Source: Chryseosolibacter indicum
Lineage (GTDB): Bacteria > Bacteroidota > Bacteroidia > Cytophagales > Cyclobacteriaceae
Assembly: GCF_018598585.1 (NCBI RefSeq)
Contig: NZ_JAHESD010000005.1
Location: 1-64,000, forward strand
Reading direction: 5' to 3'
DNA: 64,000 nucleotides
Below, piece by piece: positions 17,237-25,954 of this stretch. A program made the translations under genes and the position numbers. The notes beneath the pieces are model-generated. The model searched no databases and was not told the origin of the DNA. It saw nothing but the letters and a program-made list of their open reading frames with translations. The first letter of the stretch is position 1. Each line of letters opens with the position of its first letter.

Positions 17237-18235
17237 ATGAACAAAATAAGAGCTGCCATTACTGGTGTAGGAGGCTATGTTCCTGACTACATTTTAACCA
17301 ATCAGGAACTAGAACGCATGGTTGAGACAAGTGATGAGTGGATTACCTCGAGAACAGGTATTAAAGAAAGAAGAATTCTTAAAGGCGAAAACCAAGGCGT
17401 ATCTGTATTAGGTATTGCAGCTGTTAAGGACCTTCTTGCAAAAACTAACACTGACCCTAAGGAAATTGATTTAGTATTGTTTGCTACAGTAACAGCGGAT
17501 ATGACATTTCCCGCAACTGCAAACATTGTGGCAACCAGTGTTGGGGCAATAAATGCTTTTAGTTATGACATGGGTGCCGCTTGCTCCGGATTTATCTACG
17601 CGCTCACCACGGGTGCTATGTATATCGAATCAGGCAGGTATAAAAAAGTTGTTGTTATTGGTGGAGATAAAATGTCGTCAATCATCAACTATAAAGACAG
17701 AACCACGTGCATTATATTCGGCGATGGAGCAGGTGCCGTTTTGCTGGAACCTACAACTGAAGATGTGGGAATTATTGACTCACTTCACCGAAGTGACGGT
17801 GTTGGTGAACAATACCTCAAGATGCCTGCCGGCGGAAGCCGTATGCCGGCATCTCATAGTTCTGTTGATAACAAACAGCATTATGTATTCCAGGAGGGAT
17901 CAGCAGTTTTCAAGTTTGCTGTTACCAATATGGCTGACATCTCTGCGAAAATCATGGAAAGAAACAACCTAAAAGGTGAAGATATCACCTGGTTAGCTCC
18001 GCACCAGGCAAATAAAAGAATTATAGATGCCACAGCTGATCGTATGGGCATTACTGAAGAGAAAGTAATGATGAACATAGAGAAATACGGAAATACAACT
18101 GCTGGCACAATACCCCTGTTGCTTTGGGATTACGAGAAGAAATTGAAGAAAGGCGACAACATTATCATGGCTGCCTTCGGCGGAGGCTTTACATGGGGCT
18201 CTGTATATCTTAAGTGGGCTTATAATTCAAATTAA
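17237..18235 (+). CDS. fabH: 3-oxoacyl-ACP synthase III
   Basis: FabH condenses acetyl-CoA (or a branched starter) with malonyl-ACP to begin fatty-acid synthesis. The catalytic triad is visible: C116 in [12 protein letters not shown]256 in [11 protein letters not shown] and an Asn in [13 protein letters not shown] about 30 residues on. The N-terminal [19 protein letters not shown] and [16 protein letters not shown] are signatures. At 332 residues it is full length. It leads the run efp-accB-accC on the same strand. Confidence 0.96.
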   Translation: MNKIRAAITGVGGYVPDYILTNQELERMVETSDEWITSRTGIKERRILKGENQGVSVLGIAAVKDLLAKTNTDPKEIDLVLFATVTADMTFPATANIVATSVGAINAFSYDMGAACSGFIYALTTGAMYIESGRYKKVVVIGGDKMSSIINYKDRTTCIIFGDGAGAVLLEPTTEDVGIIDSLHRSDGVGEQYLKMPAGGSRMPASHSSVDNKQHYVFQEGSAVFKFAVTNMADISAKIMERNNLKGEDITWLAPHQANKRIIDATADRMGITEEKVMMNIEKYGNTTAGTIPLLLWDYEKKLKKGDNIIMAAFGGGFTWGSVYLKWAYNSN

Positions 18236-18298
18236 GCCTTTGTATTTCACAATTGTAATTTTTTGTTTGATTTGTAATTTAATTGACGTTTTTCACGT

Positions 18299-18865
18299 AT
18301 GGCAACCATATCAGACCTAAGTAAAGGTAATTTTGTTCGCTACAATGGCGAGATTATGCAAATTGAAGAATTGCAACATCGCACGCCAGGAAACCTTCGC
18401 GCATTCTATCAGGTAAAGATGAGAAATGTGCGCAACGGTAAAGTAGCAGAAAACCGTTTTCGTCCTGGCGATGAAATAGAAATACTTCGTGTTGAAACAA
18501 AGGAATATCAATATCTGTATGCTGACGGTGAGAGCCTTGTTTGTATGGATAACGAAACTTTCGACCAGATCTACCTTGATAAAGCACTCCTCGGAGAATC
18601 AGTAAACTATATCAAAGAAGGTGTTACCCTTCTTATTGCTTTCGAAAATGGCGCTACAGCAATTACCGCCGAAGCACCATCTCACGTAGTACTCGAAGTA
18701 CAATATACTGAACCTGGCTTACAAGGCGATACGGCAACACGCACCTTAAAACCAGCAACTATGGAAAATGGAACAGAAATCCGTGTTCCTCTTTTTGTTA
18801 ACACCGGTGATAAAATAAAAGTTGATACACGAACAGGAGACTATATTGAACGTGTAAAACAATAA
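18299..18865 (+). CDS. efp: Elongation factor P with Asn at the tip position
   Basis: EF-P relieves ribosomes stalled at polyproline by entering the E site. The 188-residue protein has the KOW-like domain I and two OB domains, ending with the EF-P signature around GDKIKVDTRTGDYIERV. The domain I tip loop reads HRTPGNLRAF instead of the usual KPGKG type. The position that is a modified Lys or Arg in well-studied EF-Ps is N32 here. The gene lies between fabH and accB; accB starts 12 nt after its stop. Confidence 0.95.
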   Translation: MATISDLSKGNFVRYNGEIMQIEELQHRTPGNLRAFYQVKMRNVRNGKVAENRFRPGDEIEILRVETKEYQYLYADGESLVCMDNETFDQIYLDKALLGESVNYIKEGVTLLIAFENGATAITAEAPSHVVLEVQYTEPGLQGDTATRTLKPATMENGTEIRVPLFVNTGDKIKVDTRTGDYIERVKQ

Positions 18866-18877
18866 TCGAACTGAATC

Positions 18878-19459
18878 ATGAGCAAAGCCCGTACAACTAA
18901 GACAACTCCTAAAAAAGAAACAAAATCTCTTCGGATGCAATCTGATTCAGGATCATCAAACCAACCTGAAATGAAAACTACAGAAATCCGAGACCTAATC
19001 GACTTCATCTCTAAATCAGGACTTAATGAGGTGAATATCGAAACTAAAGAACTTAAACTTCACGTCAAGCGTGAACCAGATCAAAAAGTATTTAAATCAA
19101 CTTCTGTAGTTGCTCCTGCAGCAACAACACCAGTTGTTGCCCCTCCTCCTGTAGCAAGCCAACCGCAGCCTCAAACTTCTGCTCCCAAGGTAGAAAGAGC
19201 TGAAACAAGCGGCAAAAAGACTGTTGAGATAAAGTCTCCTATGATCGGTACATTTTACCGCTCTTCATCTCCTGATAACCCTCCATTCGTATCTGTTGGT
19301 GACAAAATCTCTAAAGGCCAGACAGTTTGCATCATTGAAGCAATGAAGCTTTTCAATGAGATTGAAGCTGAAGTATCTGGAACTATTGTAAAAGTAATGG
19401 CAGAAAACGCAACACCGGTTGAATACGATCAGGTGCTGTTTGTTGTAGAACCTGAATAA
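18878..19459 (+). CDS. accB: Biotin carboxyl carrier protein of acetyl-CoA carboxylase
   Basis: BCCP carries the carboxylated biotin between AccC and the carboxyltransferase. The C-terminal biotinyl domain holds the target K157 in CIIEAMKLFNEIEAE. A Pro/Ala-rich flexible linker spans about residues 75-110, and the N-terminal helix EIRDLIDFISKSGLNEVNIE is typical. The first ATG gives a Lys/Thr-rich extension of about 31 residues; an internal ATG at 18971 (MKTTEIRDLIDF) matches the usual family start and is a possible alternative. accC follows. Confidence 0.95.
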   Translation: MSKARTTKTTPKKETKSLRMQSDSGSSNQPEMKTTEIRDLIDFISKSGLNEVNIETKELKLHVKREPDQKVFKSTSVVAPAATTPVVAPPPVASQPQPQTSAPKVERAETSGKKTVEIKSPMIGTFYRSSSPDNPPFVSVGDKISKGQTVCIIEAMKLFNEIEAEVSGTIVKVMAENATPVEYDQVLFVVEPE

Positions 19460-19559
19460 TCATTTCGAAGTCTTAAAAATGCTGATGCCATTCCGGTAAC
19501 AAACTGAAATGGTCCTCAGGATTAAAACATCCGGGATTTCGAAACCTGAAATTAAAACT

Positions 19560-20915
19560 ATGTTTAAAAAAATATTAATTGCCAATCGTGGGGAAATCGC
19601 GCTTCGTATTATTCGAACATGCCGCGAGATGGGTATTAAAACAGTAGCCGTATATTCTACAGCAGACCGTGATAGCCTTCACGTGCGCTTTGCTGATGAA
19701 GCTGTTTGTATTGGTGATGCTCCAAGCAAAGATTCTTATTTAAATATTCCTCGTATCATATCTGCTGCAGAAATTACAAATGCAGATGCAATACATCCGG
19801 GTTATGGATTCTTGTCAGAACGTGCAGAATTCTCTGCCATCTGTCACGAATATGGAATAAAGTTTATCGGGCCAACGCCTGCAATGATTCAATCCATGGG
19901 CGATAAGTCTACTGCAAAGGACACCATGAAGAAGGCTGGTGTTCCTACCATCCCTGGCTCAGATGGTCTCCTTAGCTCTATAGAAGAAGGTCAATCACTA
20001 GCCCGTGAAATCGGCTATCCTGTTATTATAAAAGCTACAGCAGGTGGTGGTGGAAAAGGAATGCGTATCATCAACAATGATAGCGAGTTCAAAAAAGCTT
20101 GGGATGATGCAAAACGAGAGGCAGGTGCTGCCTTTGGTAATGATGGTTTATACCTTGAGAAGTTTGTTGAAGAACCAAGGCATATAGAAATCCAGGTTGT
20201 TGGCGATCAGTACGGAAAAGTATGTCACCTTTCTGAACGCGATTGTTCTATACAACGCAGGCATCAAAAGCTAGTGGAAGAAACCCCCTCTCCTATTATT
20301 AGCCAGGAGCTTCGTGAGAAGATGGGAGAAGCTGCAATCAAAGGTGCGAAAGCAATCAACTACGAAGGTGCAGGAACAATTGAATTTCTAGTTGACAAGC
20401 ATGGAAAGTTCTACTTCATGGAAATGAACACTCGTATCCAGGTAGAGCATCCAATTACAGAAGAAGTTACTGATTACGATCTTATTAAAGAACAGATTAA
20501 AGTGGCTGCGGGAGTACCTATTTCAGGCACTAACTATTTCCCTAATTTATACGCTATGGAATGCCGTATAAATGCAGAGGATCCATCAAATGGATTTAGA
20601 CCATCACCTGGAAAGATCACTAATCTTCATATACCAGGAGGTCATGGTGTTCGTGTTGATAGCCATGTGTATGCCGGTTATACAATCCCTCCGAATTATG
20701 ATTCCATGATCGCGAAACTAATTGTGAGCGGACAATCAAGGGAAGATGTTATAACAAGAATGAAACGTGCGCTTCAGGAATTCGTTATTGAAGGTATCAA
20801 AACCACAATTCCGTTCCATATTAAGTTAATGGATAACCCAACCTTCCGTTCTGGAAAGTTTACTACGAAGTTTTTAGAGACATCGTTCGACTTCTCAACA
20901 TTGTCTGAAAAATAG
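19560..20915 (+). CDS. accC: Biotin carboxylase of acetyl-CoA carboxylase
   Basis: AccC carboxylates the biotin of AccB using ATP and bicarbonate, the first half of malonyl-CoA formation. The ATG at 19560 ([18 protein letters not shown]) is the family start, giving 451 aa; the frame is open 17 codons further upstream. Key motifs are the ATP-grasp glycine loop [28 protein letters not shown], and [19 protein letters not shown] with the catalytic Glu and Arg residues. A strong terminator ends the unit. Confidence 0.96.
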   Translation: MFKKILIANRGEIALRIIRTCREMGIKTVAVYSTADRDSLHVRFADEAVCIGDAPSKDSYLNIPRIISAAEITNADAIHPGYGFLSERAEFSAICHEYGIKFIGPTPAMIQSMGDKSTAKDTMKKAGVPTIPGSDGLLSSIEEGQSLAREIGYPVIIKATAGGGGKGMRIINNDSEFKKAWDDAKREAGAAFGNDGLYLEKFVEEPRHIEIQVVGDQYGKVCHLSERDCSIQRRHQKLVEETPSPIISQELREKMGEAAIKGAKAINYEGAGTIEFLVDKHGKFYFMEMNTRIQVEHPITEEVTDYDLIKEQIKVAAGVPISGTNYFPNLYAMECRINAEDPSNGFRPSPGKITNLHIPGGHGVRVDSHVYAGYTIPPNYDSMIAKLIVSGQSREDVITRMKRALQEFVIEGIKTTIPFHIKLMDNPTFRSGKFTTKFLETSFDFSTLSEK

Positions 20916-20947
20916 GCAGGCTATTACCACTCATATAAAACTCATCG

Positions 20948-20977
20948 AAAAAGGATACCGGAAAGGTATCCTTTTTT
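20948..20977 (+). terminator. Intrinsic terminator after accC
   Basis: A 12-bp stem (20948-20959 with 20965-20976) with a 5-nt loop ends in a T run. It closes the fabH-efp-accB-accC block and separates it from the tldD genes. Confidence 0.9.
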
Positions 20978-21027
20978 GCTTTTTCAATAAATTAGGCTTT
21001 GGGATAATATACCTAAACAATTAAACC

Positions 21028-22668
21028 GTGAAGAGAAGAGATTTTATTCAGCTTACAGGGCTAGGCTTGGGAGGAATGTTTTTACCTGCCCAGCTTATGG
21101 GAAAATCCGTTTCCGAACAAGTTTTATTAGAGCCCTTTCTTGATGTTCCTGCAAAAAAGAACCTTGCCGATGTTGCACTTAGTACAGCAAAATCATCAGG
21201 TGCAACTTATGCAGATATAAGAATCGGACGTTACCTTAATCAATTTATATCTACCCGAGAAAATAAAGTACAAGGCATAGAAAGCAGTGAGTCTTATGGA
21301 TGTGGTGTTCGTGTTATCGCCAATGGAACATGGGGCTTTGCAGCAACGAACGAAGTTACAACTGAAGGCATAAAGAAGGCCGCGCAACGTGCTGTTGCCA
21401 TTGCAAAGGCTAATGCTAAATTCCAGAAGGAACCTGTTAAACTTGCCCCAGTTCAAGGATATGGAGAAGTGAGTTGGAAAACTACAATTCAAAGAAATGC
21501 TTTCGAGATTCCCGTATCCGAAAAAGTTGATCTTCTATTGAACGCGAATGCAGCTGCGCTTCAAAATGGAGCAAGCTTTGTCAACTCAAATCTCTTCATG
21601 ATTAACGAGCAAAAGTATTTTGCTTCAACTGAAGGCTCTTATATAGATCAGGATATCCACCGCATCTGGCCTACATTCACTGTGAGTGTTACTGATAAAG
21701 CTTCCGGTAAATTTAAATCCAGGCAAGCATTAAGTGCTCCTATGGGAATGGGATACGAATACATGATACCTAAGACTGAAGACAAGCAGTGGGCACCTCA
21801 AGGCATGGTGTTGTATCGCAACAGCTATGATATTGTTGAAGATGCCGCTACCGCGGCGAAGCAGGCGAAGGAAATGATCACTGCAAAATCAGTAGAACCA
21901 GGTAAGTATGATCTCGTGTTAGAACCTAATCATCTCGGTTTAACTATTCATGAATCTGTAGGCCACCCTCTTGAGCTCGACCGAATTCTTGGCTACGAAG
22001 CTAACTATGCAGGTACAAGCTTCGCTACATTAGATAAACTCAAGTCAGGCAACTTCAACTACGGAAGCAAAATTGTAAACATCTTTGCAGATAAAACACA
22101 ACCCGGTTCACTTGGTGCTGTAGGTTATGATGACGAAGGAGTAAAGTCAAGACGTTGGGATCTTATCAAGGACGGTATTTTCGTTAATGTTCAGGCAATC
22201 CGCGACCAGGTGCATATCCTTGGTCAAAATGAATCACACGGATGCTGCTATGCACAAAGCTGGAGCGATGTTCAATTTCAACGCATGCCAAATGTATCTC
22301 TCGCACCAGGCAAAGATCCATACTCTGTGCAAGATATGATCAAAGATGTAGAGAAGGGAATATACATTGCAGGAAGAGGATCTTACTCTATCGATCAGCA
22401 GCGTTATAACTTCCAATTTGGAGGAACAGTTTTCTATGAGATAAAGAATGGCCAAATCACAGGTATGTTAAACGACGTAGCGTACCAATCAAACACTCAA
22501 GAGTTCTGGAATAGCTGTGTAAAGATTTGTGATGAACGTGACTATCGGCTATTTGGATCTTTCTTCGATGGAAAGGGTCAGCCATCGCAAGTAAGTGCAG
22601 TCTCTCATGGAAGTTCAACAGCTCGTTTTAACGGAGTGAATGTTATCAATACAGGCAGAACAATATAA
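21028..22668 (+). CDS. TldD-family metalloprotease with Tat signal (copy 1)
   Basis: TldD with TldE forms a zinc protease that trims unfolded peptides. This 546-residue copy starts at GTG 21028 with MKRRDFIQLTGLGLGG, a twin-arginine signal (RRDFI), so export of the folded protein is predicted. The zinc motif HESVGH has H308, E309 and H312, and is followed by PLELDRILGYE. Two Cys pairs (HGCCYAQSW, NSCVKICDERDYR) are shared by all three copies here. It shares very high similarity with the copies at 22688 and 25955, so the set arose by tandem duplication. It lies 19 nt before copy 2. Known TldD/E from E. coli is cytoplasmic, so export would be unusual. Confidence 0.9.
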   Translation: MKRRDFIQLTGLGLGGMFLPAQLMGKSVSEQVLLEPFLDVPAKKNLADVALSTAKSSGATYADIRIGRYLNQFISTRENKVQGIESSESYGCGVRVIANGTWGFAATNEVTTEGIKKAAQRAVAIAKANAKFQKEPVKLAPVQGYGEVSWKTTIQRNAFEIPVSEKVDLLLNANAAALQNGASFVNSNLFMINEQKYFASTEGSYIDQDIHRIWPTFTVSVTDKASGKFKSRQALSAPMGMGYEYMIPKTEDKQWAPQGMVLYRNSYDIVEDAATAAKQAKEMITAKSVEPGKYDLVLEPNHLGLTIHESVGHPLELDRILGYEANYAGTSFATLDKLKSGNFNYGSKIVNIFADKTQPGSLGAVGYDDEGVKSRRWDLIKDGIFVNVQAIRDQVHILGQNESHGCCYAQSWSDVQFQRMPNVSLAPGKDPYSVQDMIKDVEKGIYIAGRGSYSIDQQRYNFQFGGTVFYEIKNGQITGMLNDVAYQSNTQEFWNSCVKICDERDYRLFGSFFDGKGQPSQVSAVSHGSSTARFNGVNVINTGRTI

Positions 22669-22687
22669 CCTAACCTAAAACCAATAC

Positions 22688-24331
22688 ATGAAACGCAGAG
22701 ACTTTATCCAACTGGCCGGCTTGGGTGCTGGCGCTATGATGATGCCTGCAATTCCTTCCTTCTCCAACCCAGTGGAGATAGAAAGAATTCTTGATCCGAT
22801 AATGGATGTAACGCAGAAGAAACAATTGGCTGATATTGCGCTTAATACAGCTAAGTCTTTGGGTGCTACTTATGCTGACGTTCGCATAGGTCGTTACCTC
22901 AATCAGTTTGTAACTACACGGGAAAAGAAAGTTCAAAACATCCTAAACACAGAGTCCTTTGGTGTAGGTGTACGTGTAATCGCCAACGGTACTTGGGGCT
23001 TTGGAGCCAGTAACCAGGTTACACCAGAAGGAATTAAAAAAGCAACGCAAAGTGCAATCGCTATTGCAAAGGCAAACTCAAAATTCCAGAAAGAACCAGT
23101 TAAGCTAGCGCCTAACCCTTCCTACGGTGAGGTAAGCTGGAAAACTCCTATTAAGAAAAATGGGTTCGAAGTATCTATTAAAGACAAGGTAGATCTTTTG
23201 CTTAATGCAAATTCAAAAGCCATGGAAAAAGGAGCAAGCTTTGTAAATAGCATCATGTTCCTTGTTAACGAACAGAAATATTTTGCCAACACAGAAGGCT
23301 CTTATATCGATCAGGATATTCACAGAACCTGGCCTAACTTCTCTGTAACAATGGTTGACCGTCAATCAGGTCAATTCAAAAACAGATCTGCCTTTAGTGC
23401 GCCTGTGGGTATGGGATATGAATACCTTGATGGCAGGCCTGAAGACAAGATTCAGGGACCTGGAGGTATTATTCTCTACAATAATTCCTATGATATTGTT
23501 GAAGATGCCACCATGGCTGCAGAACAAGCTAAGCAAATGATTGCCGCTAAGTCTGTAGAGCCAGGAAAGTACGACCTCGTACTCGAACCTTCTCACATGT
23601 GGTTAACTATTCATGAGTCAGTAGGCCATCCTACTGAGCTTGATAGGGTTTTAGGTTATGAAGCTAACTATGCAGGAACAAGTTTCCTTACACTAGACAA
23701 GTGGGAGTCCAAAAACTTTCAGTTCGGTAACAAGGTTGTAAATTTTGTTGCTGATAAAACGCAACCAGGTTCTCTTGGCGCTGTTGGTTATGATGATGAA
23801 GGCGTTAAGTGTAAATCCTGGGATCTTATTAAGGATGGCGTTCTTGTTAACTATCAGGCTATTCGTGATCAGGTAAGTATCCTTAAACAAAAGGAATCAC
23901 ACGGATGTTGTTATTCACAAAGCTGGAGTGATGTACAGTTCCAACGTATGGCCAATGTCTCTTTACAACCAGGAAAAACTCAACTTACTCCCGAACAAAT
24001 GATTTCGGGTGTAGATAAAGGTATTTACATTGTCAAAGATGGTTCATTCTCTATTGATCAGCAACGATATAATTTTCAGTTTGGTGGAGTGCTGTTCTTC
24101 GAAATTAAGAATGGAAAAATAGCAGGTATGCTTAAGGATGTTGCCTATCAGGCGAACACGCAAGAATTCTGGAATTCGTGCGTAGCGATATGCGACGAAC
24201 GCGACTACAGATTGAACGGAGCTTTTAACGATGGTAAGGGTCAACCAAGCCAATCCAATGCTGTATCACACGGATCAGCAACTACACGTTTCAACGGAAT
24301 CAATGTGATCAATACGGGAAGAACAATTTAA
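22688..24331 (+). CDS. TldD-family metalloprotease with Tat signal (copy 2)
   Basis: The second tandem copy has 547 residues and an ATG start. The N-terminus MKRRDFIQLAGLGAGAMMMP again carries RRDFI followed by a hydrophobic stretch, fitting a Tat signal. The zinc motif is H309-E310-SVG-H313. The core GRYLNQFVTTREKKVQN and IDQDIHRTWPNF match copy 1 almost residue for residue. The TldE partner gene follows after 26 nt, so copy 2 and perhaps copy 1 pair with it. Whether the two TldDs form alternative heterodimers or bind different substrates cannot be read from sequence. Confidence 0.9.
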   Translation: MKRRDFIQLAGLGAGAMMMPAIPSFSNPVEIERILDPIMDVTQKKQLADIALNTAKSLGATYADVRIGRYLNQFVTTREKKVQNILNTESFGVGVRVIANGTWGFGASNQVTPEGIKKATQSAIAIAKANSKFQKEPVKLAPNPSYGEVSWKTPIKKNGFEVSIKDKVDLLLNANSKAMEKGASFVNSIMFLVNEQKYFANTEGSYIDQDIHRTWPNFSVTMVDRQSGQFKNRSAFSAPVGMGYEYLDGRPEDKIQGPGGIILYNNSYDIVEDATMAAEQAKQMIAAKSVEPGKYDLVLEPSHMWLTIHESVGHPTELDRVLGYEANYAGTSFLTLDKWESKNFQFGNKVVNFVADKTQPGSLGAVGYDDEGVKCKSWDLIKDGVLVNYQAIRDQVSILKQKESHGCCYSQSWSDVQFQRMANVSLQPGKTQLTPEQMISGVDKGIYIVKDGSFSIDQQRYNFQFGGVLFFEIKNGKIAGMLKDVAYQANTQEFWNSCVAICDERDYRLNGAFNDGKGQPSQSNAVSHGSATTRFNGINVINTGRTI

Positions 24332-24357
24332 TCCTCAACAAAGAAAACAAATCAACT

Positions 24358-25698
24358 ATGGCTATACTTTCTAAAGAAGAAGCTAAGAGAATCCTGGAAA
24401 AGGTAATCAGCTTTTCAAAGGCAGATGGTATCGAAGCAAATTTAAATGGAGCTGATAACGGAAATATTCGCTATGCAAGAAATAGTGTTAGCACTTCCGG
24501 AGAAGACAGTAATATAAGTCTTGCTGTTCAATCTTATTTTGGCAAAAAATCTGGTTCTGCTACTATTAACGAATTCGATGATGCTTCACTTGAAAAGGTT
24601 GTAAGACGCGCTGAAGAGCTAGCAAGACTTGCTCCTGAGAATCCTGAATTCATGGAGCCTCTTCCTCAGCAGACATATGGTGAATCAAAAACATGGTCTG
24701 AATCAACAGCAAAAATTACTCCTGATTATCGGGCACAAGCGGCGGCTGACAGTATCAATCCTGCGTCTAAAAAAGACATCACAGCGGCAGGGTATCTTGA
24801 GGATAGCAGGAACTTTGCAGCCATGATGAATAGCAAAGGACTTTATGCATATAACCAATCGACCGGCGTGGACTTTACAGTTACTATGCGTAGTAACGAT
24901 GGTACAGGATCTGGTTGGGTTGCCAGAAATTTCAACGACGTCAGCAAACTTAATACGTCTGAGGCTTCAGCGATTGCCATTGATAAAGCATTGATGTCAA
25001 GAAATGCAAAGGCAATTGAACCAGGAAAGTATACGGTAATTCTGGAGCCTTCTGCCGCAGGTGACCTGATCAACCTGATGCTTTCCAATATGAATGCACG
25101 CCAGGCTGATGAAGGCAGAAGCTACTTGTCGAAAAAAGGTGGTGGCACTAAGCTGGGAGAAAAGATAGTAGACGAGCGGATCAACATCTACACTGATCCA
25201 TCACATGAAGAGGTACCTGCCTCTCCCTGGATGGGCAATGGTTTGGCCAGAAAGAAAATGGACCTTATTAAAGGCGGTGTAGTAAAGAACCTTATTTACG
25301 ATCGTTACTGGGCTTCACAGAAGAATGTTGAAGCTGTACCTTTTCCCGGCAATCGAATTATTGAAGGAGGAACAGCTTCTCTGGAAGATATGATCAAGGA
25401 TACAAAAAAAGGTATTCTGGTAACACGCTTCTGGTATATTCGTCCCGTTGACCCGCAAACATTGTTATACACTGGTTTGACAAGAGATGGAACTTTCTAC
25501 ATCGAGAACGGAAAGATTAAGCACCCTATCAAAAATTTCAGGTTCAATGAAAGTCCTGTTATTATGCTTAACAACCTTGAACAGTTAGGCAAACAAATGA
25601 GGGTGAGCACAGGTGGTTTTGGTGGTGGCGGAAGCTCTCTAATTCCTTATATGAAGATAAGAGACTTTACCTTCACCAGTCTATCTGATGCAGTTTAG
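24358..25698 (+). CDS. TldE/PmbA-family partner subunit (copy 1)
   Basis: This 446-residue protein starts MAILSKEEAKRILEKVISF and lacks the HExxxH zinc motif, as expected for the TldE (PmbA) subunit that caps TldD. The C-terminal block NFRFNESPVIMLNNLEQLG and the final DFTFTSLSDAV are shared with the copy at 27596. There is no signal peptide, although its adjacent TldD partners have Tat signals. Co-export as a folded heterodimer is one way to resolve this. An intrinsic terminator follows directly, closing the D-D-E module. Confidence 0.9.
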   Translation: MAILSKEEAKRILEKVISFSKADGIEANLNGADNGNIRYARNSVSTSGEDSNISLAVQSYFGKKSGSATINEFDDASLEKVVRRAEELARLAPENPEFMEPLPQQTYGESKTWSESTAKITPDYRAQAAADSINPASKKDITAAGYLEDSRNFAAMMNSKGLYAYNQSTGVDFTVTMRSNDGTGSGWVARNFNDVSKLNTSEASAIAIDKALMSRNAKAIEPGKYTVILEPSAAGDLINLMLSNMNARQADEGRSYLSKKGGGTKLGEKIVDERINIYTDPSHEEVPASPWMGNGLARKKMDLIKGGVVKNLIYDRYWASQKNVEAVPFPGNRIIEGGTASLEDMIKDTKKGILVTRFWYIRPVDPQTLLYTGLTRDGTFYIENGKIKHPIKNFRFNESPVIMLNNLEQLGKQMRVSTGGFGGGGSSLIPYMKIRDFTFTSLSDAV

Positions 25699-25725
25699 AA
25701 CTTATAAATTTTAACTAGTACTTAA

Positions 25726-25754
25726 ATGCCATGATTTTCTCATGGCATTTTTTT
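25726..25754 (+). terminator. Intrinsic terminator after the first tldD-tldD-tldE module
   Basis: A 9-bp stem ATGCCATGA (25726-25734) pairs with TCATGGCAT (25740-25748) and is followed by a T run to 25754. Confidence 0.85.
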
Positions 25755-25875
25755 ATATGCATTTGTTTCTCCCCCATCTTCCGGGATTTATTTACGATTA
25801 AACGATTGCATCATTGTTACACGTGAGAATGCTACTTACAAACTATTGTATAGCTGCATGAAAAATGCTAAATAT

Positions 25876-25909
25876 GTTAATCCATTATCTGCTCAGATAA
25901 TGGATTAAC
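25876..25909. promoter_or_regulatory. Perfect 16-bp-arm palindrome upstream of the third tldD
   Basis: The left arm GTTAATCCATTATCTG (25876-25891) and its exact reverse complement (25894-25909) flank a 2-nt centre. It ends 45 nt before the tldD start codon at 25955 and has no T run, so it is more likely an operator or a 5'-leader hairpin than a terminator. Confidence 0.6.
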
Positions 25910-25954
25910 GTTATACAGTACCTTACATAGAACATCTAACTAAAACATAACCCT

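Noticed and set aside
25699-25954. Possible RiPP precursor gene between the two TldD/TldE modules
   Set aside because: TldD/TldE can mature peptides, so I looked for a small precursor. The only frames (31 codons from 25731 and 10 codons further on) overlap the terminator or lack any precursor character.
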